In this document: positions 62,624 through 64,000 of the stretch, piece by piece | How the letters are laid out: each line of letters begins with the position of its first letter | Numbering within the stretch: the stretch's first letter is position 1 | Assembly (NCBI RefSeq): GCF_900088125.1 | Contig: NZ_FLQT01000003.1 | Location: forward strand, 1,053,071-1,117,070 | DNA: 64,000 nucleotides | Reading direction: 5' to 3' | Origin: Peptoniphilus pacaensis | Lineage (GTDB): Bacteria > Bacillota > Clostridia > Tissierellales > Peptoniphilaceae | Notes under the pieces: generated by a model | The model's database searches: none | What the model was told of the DNA's origin: nothing | What the model saw: the letters and a program-made list of their open reading frames with translations, nothing else | Translations under genes and position numbers: made by a program

Positions 62624-62696
62624 AAAAACCGAGGTCTTTGTAGATTCTTTGTCGGACATATGGTATGATACCTACAGGGGAAAACCTCGGTTTTTT
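62624..62696 (+). terminator. Long-loop terminator after prdD
   Basis: AAAAACCGAGGT (62624-62635) and ACCTCGGTTTTT (62684-62695) form a perfect 12-bp stem around a 48-nt loop. The loop holds the palindrome GGTAT-G-ATACC (62662-62672). tRNA-Sec starts 25 bases later; no clear separate promoter is seen. Confidence 0.8.
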
Positions 62697-62720
62697 ATCC
62701 TTATTTTAATCCAAATCCTT

Positions 62721-62818
62721 GGGAGCAGCTAGGTGTCTGGTGTGCCTCGCGGTCTTCAAAACCGTTGTGAGAAGTTCGAAGCTTCTTAGGTGGGTTCGAT
62801 TCCCACATGTTCCCGCCA
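62721..62818 (+). tRNA. selC: tRNA-Sec (anticodon TCA)
   Basis: 98 nt. Anticodon loop CTTCAAA, long variable arm (AGAAG-TTCGAAG-CTTCT), T-arm GTGGG-TTCGATT-CCCAC, acceptor GGGAGCA paired with TGTTCCC, discriminator G and encoded CCA. Lies inside the proline reductase operon, between prdD and prdF. Confidence 0.96.
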
Positions 62819-62896
62819 TTAATTGTTATTTTAATGGCGATAGGACTTATGGACGAGTTGGGAAAATGTTTTTACAATTGTAAGGAGGAACAAAAA

Positions 62897-63904
62897 ATGA
62901 AATTTTCCAGAAGTATCCATGCCGTAGACTCTCATACCGCAGGCGAAGCAACTCGCGTTGTTGTCGGTGGCATTCCCAATATTCCGGGAAACAGCATGCC
63001 TGAAAAGAAAGAATACTTGGAAGAACACCTCGACTACTTGCGTACGGCTCTGATGCTCGAACCTCGTGGACACAACGATATGTTCGGCTCTATCCTTACA
63101 CAACCGACCAACGACGAAGCTGACTACGGTATTATCTTCATGGACGGCGGCGGATACTTAAACATGTGCGGTCACGGCACCATCGGCGCTATGTCCGTAG
63201 CCGTTGAAACCGGCATGATCCCCGCTGTAGAACCCGTTACCAAAGTTGTTCAAGAAGCACCGGCAGGTATCATTCGCGGCGAAGTCGAAGTCGAAGACGG
63301 ACACGCTAAAAAAGTTACCTTTACCAACGTTCCCGCTTTCTTGTACAAAGAAGACCAAGAAGTTGAACTTCCCGGTTACGGCAAGATCAAATTTGACATT
63401 TCCTTCGGCGGCAGCTTCTTTGCCATCGTAAAAGTCGACCAAATCGGCGTTACCATCGAACCGGAAAATGCTCAAGTATTGAACAAATTGGGTATGCAAC
63501 TTCGCGACATCATCAATAAAGAAATCAAAGTTCAACACCCTGAACTTCCCCATATCCATACCGTTGACTTAATCGAATGGTGGTCCGAAACCGACACACC
63601 GGGCGCAACCCTCAGAAACTGCGTCGTCTTTGGTCAAGGTCAAGTTGACAGATCTCCCTGTGGTACCGGTACCAGCGCTAAAATGGCTACCCTTTACAAA
63701 AAAGGCGAGCTGAAGATTGGCGAAGAATTCGTATACGAATCCATCCTCGGAACCTTGTTCTACGGCAAACTTCTCGAAGAAGCTAAAGTCGGCGACCTCG
63801 ACGCTGTTATCCCGCAAATTTCCGGTTCCGCTTGGATCACCGGCTTCAACCACTTCGTTATCGACGAAACTGACCCTGTAAAACACGGATTCATCCTCGG
63901 TTAA
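62897..63904 (+). CDS. prdF: Proline racemase
   Basis: 335 aa from ATG 62897 (TAAGGAGGAACAAAAA). Interconverts L- and D-proline, supplying D-proline to the reductase. Two catalytic Cys act as base and acid: C91 in NMCGHGTIG and C255 in RSPCGTGTSA. PLP-independent, cytosolic; a typical PrdF. Follows tRNA-Sec in the set 2 cluster. Confidence 0.96.
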   Translation: MKFSRSIHAVDSHTAGEATRVVVGGIPNIPGNSMPEKKEYLEEHLDYLRTALMLEPRGHNDMFGSILTQPTNDEADYGIIFMDGGGYLNMCGHGTIGAMSVAVETGMIPAVEPVTKVVQEAPAGIIRGEVEVEDGHAKKVTFTNVPAFLYKEDQEVELPGYGKIKFDISFGGSFFAIVKVDQIGVTIEPENAQVLNKLGMQLRDIINKEIKVQHPELPHIHTVDLIEWWSETDTPGATLRNCVVFGQGQVDRSPCGTGTSAKMATLYKKGELKIGEEFVYESILGTLFYGKLLEEAKVGDLDAVIPQISGSAWITGFNHFVIDETDPVKHGFILG

Positions 63905-63929
63905 TCGCCAATAAAGATAGGAGTAGCTA

Positions 63930-64000
63930 ATGATTGTTAAATTACTATTAGGAGTATTGGGTGTTCTCACCCTTTACTTCGTATTCTTCTTCGTAAAAGA
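63930..64000 (+). CDS. Start of a membrane protein gene (3' end outside window)
   Basis: ATG at 63930 with GATAGGAGTAGCTA upstream. The visible 23 residues are one hydrophobic helix (VKLLLGVLGVLTLYFVFFFV). Probably part of the proline operon; too little is seen to name it. Confidence 0.6.
   Translation, partial: MIVKLLLGVLGVLTLYFVFFFVK

Overview
The window looks like chromosomal DNA of an anaerobic, amino-acid-fermenting Gram-positive bacterium, most likely a Peptoniphilus/Aedoeadaptatus-type member of the Tissierellia. This is inferred from the D-proline reductase genes, the selenocysteine machinery, SLH-anchored surface proteins, a Clostridia-type gene complement and a fairly GC-rich composition. 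No taxonomic search was run.

Layout. 1-7.5 kb: two large surface proteins, the first cut by the window start; the second has five 315-bp tandem repeats and three C-terminal SLH domains. 7.5-10.2 kb: a pantothenate operon (PanG-like reductase, panB, panC). 10.2-16 kb: mostly minus-strand housekeeping genes (PPK2 kinase, zinc-ribbon/TPR membrane protein, VanZ-like, HAD phosphatase, DppA peptidase) with tadA and a PspC protein on the plus strand. 16-28 kb: a long plus-strand run with K+ uptake (trkA, trkH and a second divergent TrkA), ung, tsaC, an arginine-phosphatase-type ywlE, rpiB, upp, tagO, a UDP-GlcNAc 2-epimerase and a DacF-type carboxypeptidase. 28 kb: tRNA-Arg and two tRNA-Pro. 28.5-44.3 kb: pta, larE, larC, rnhA, comEB, mscL, patatin, NUDIX, a G5/3D wall protein, a YdjY-like lipoprotein, an SLH protein behind a structured leader, an ABC exporter with a giant coiled-coil permease, and a MATE pump.

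44.4-64 kb is the most unusual part: two D-proline reductase gene sets. Set 1 is prdC and prdE, then prdA1, a small beta-rich protein, a PrdB with Cys in place of Sec, and a fused PrdE-PrdD protein. Set 2 is prdA2, the shorter relative of the small protein, a PrdB with an in-frame UGA (Sec151), and prdD, followed by tRNA-Sec and prdF (proline racemase). Between them lie an IS3-family element, a tautomerase, two related microproteins, selB, selA, a LysR-type regulator and a free-standing copy of the PrdA N-terminal domain. Thus the substrate supply (racemase), electron-transfer protein (PrdC), reductase, and most of the selenocysteine insertion apparatus (SelA, SelB, tRNA-Sec; SelD not seen) sit together.

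Working model (inference): PrdF makes D-proline, PrdC passes electrons, and PrdA/PrdB reduce it to 5-aminovalerate. The Sec and Cys versions may be alternative isozymes for different selenium supply, or enzymes with different substrates.
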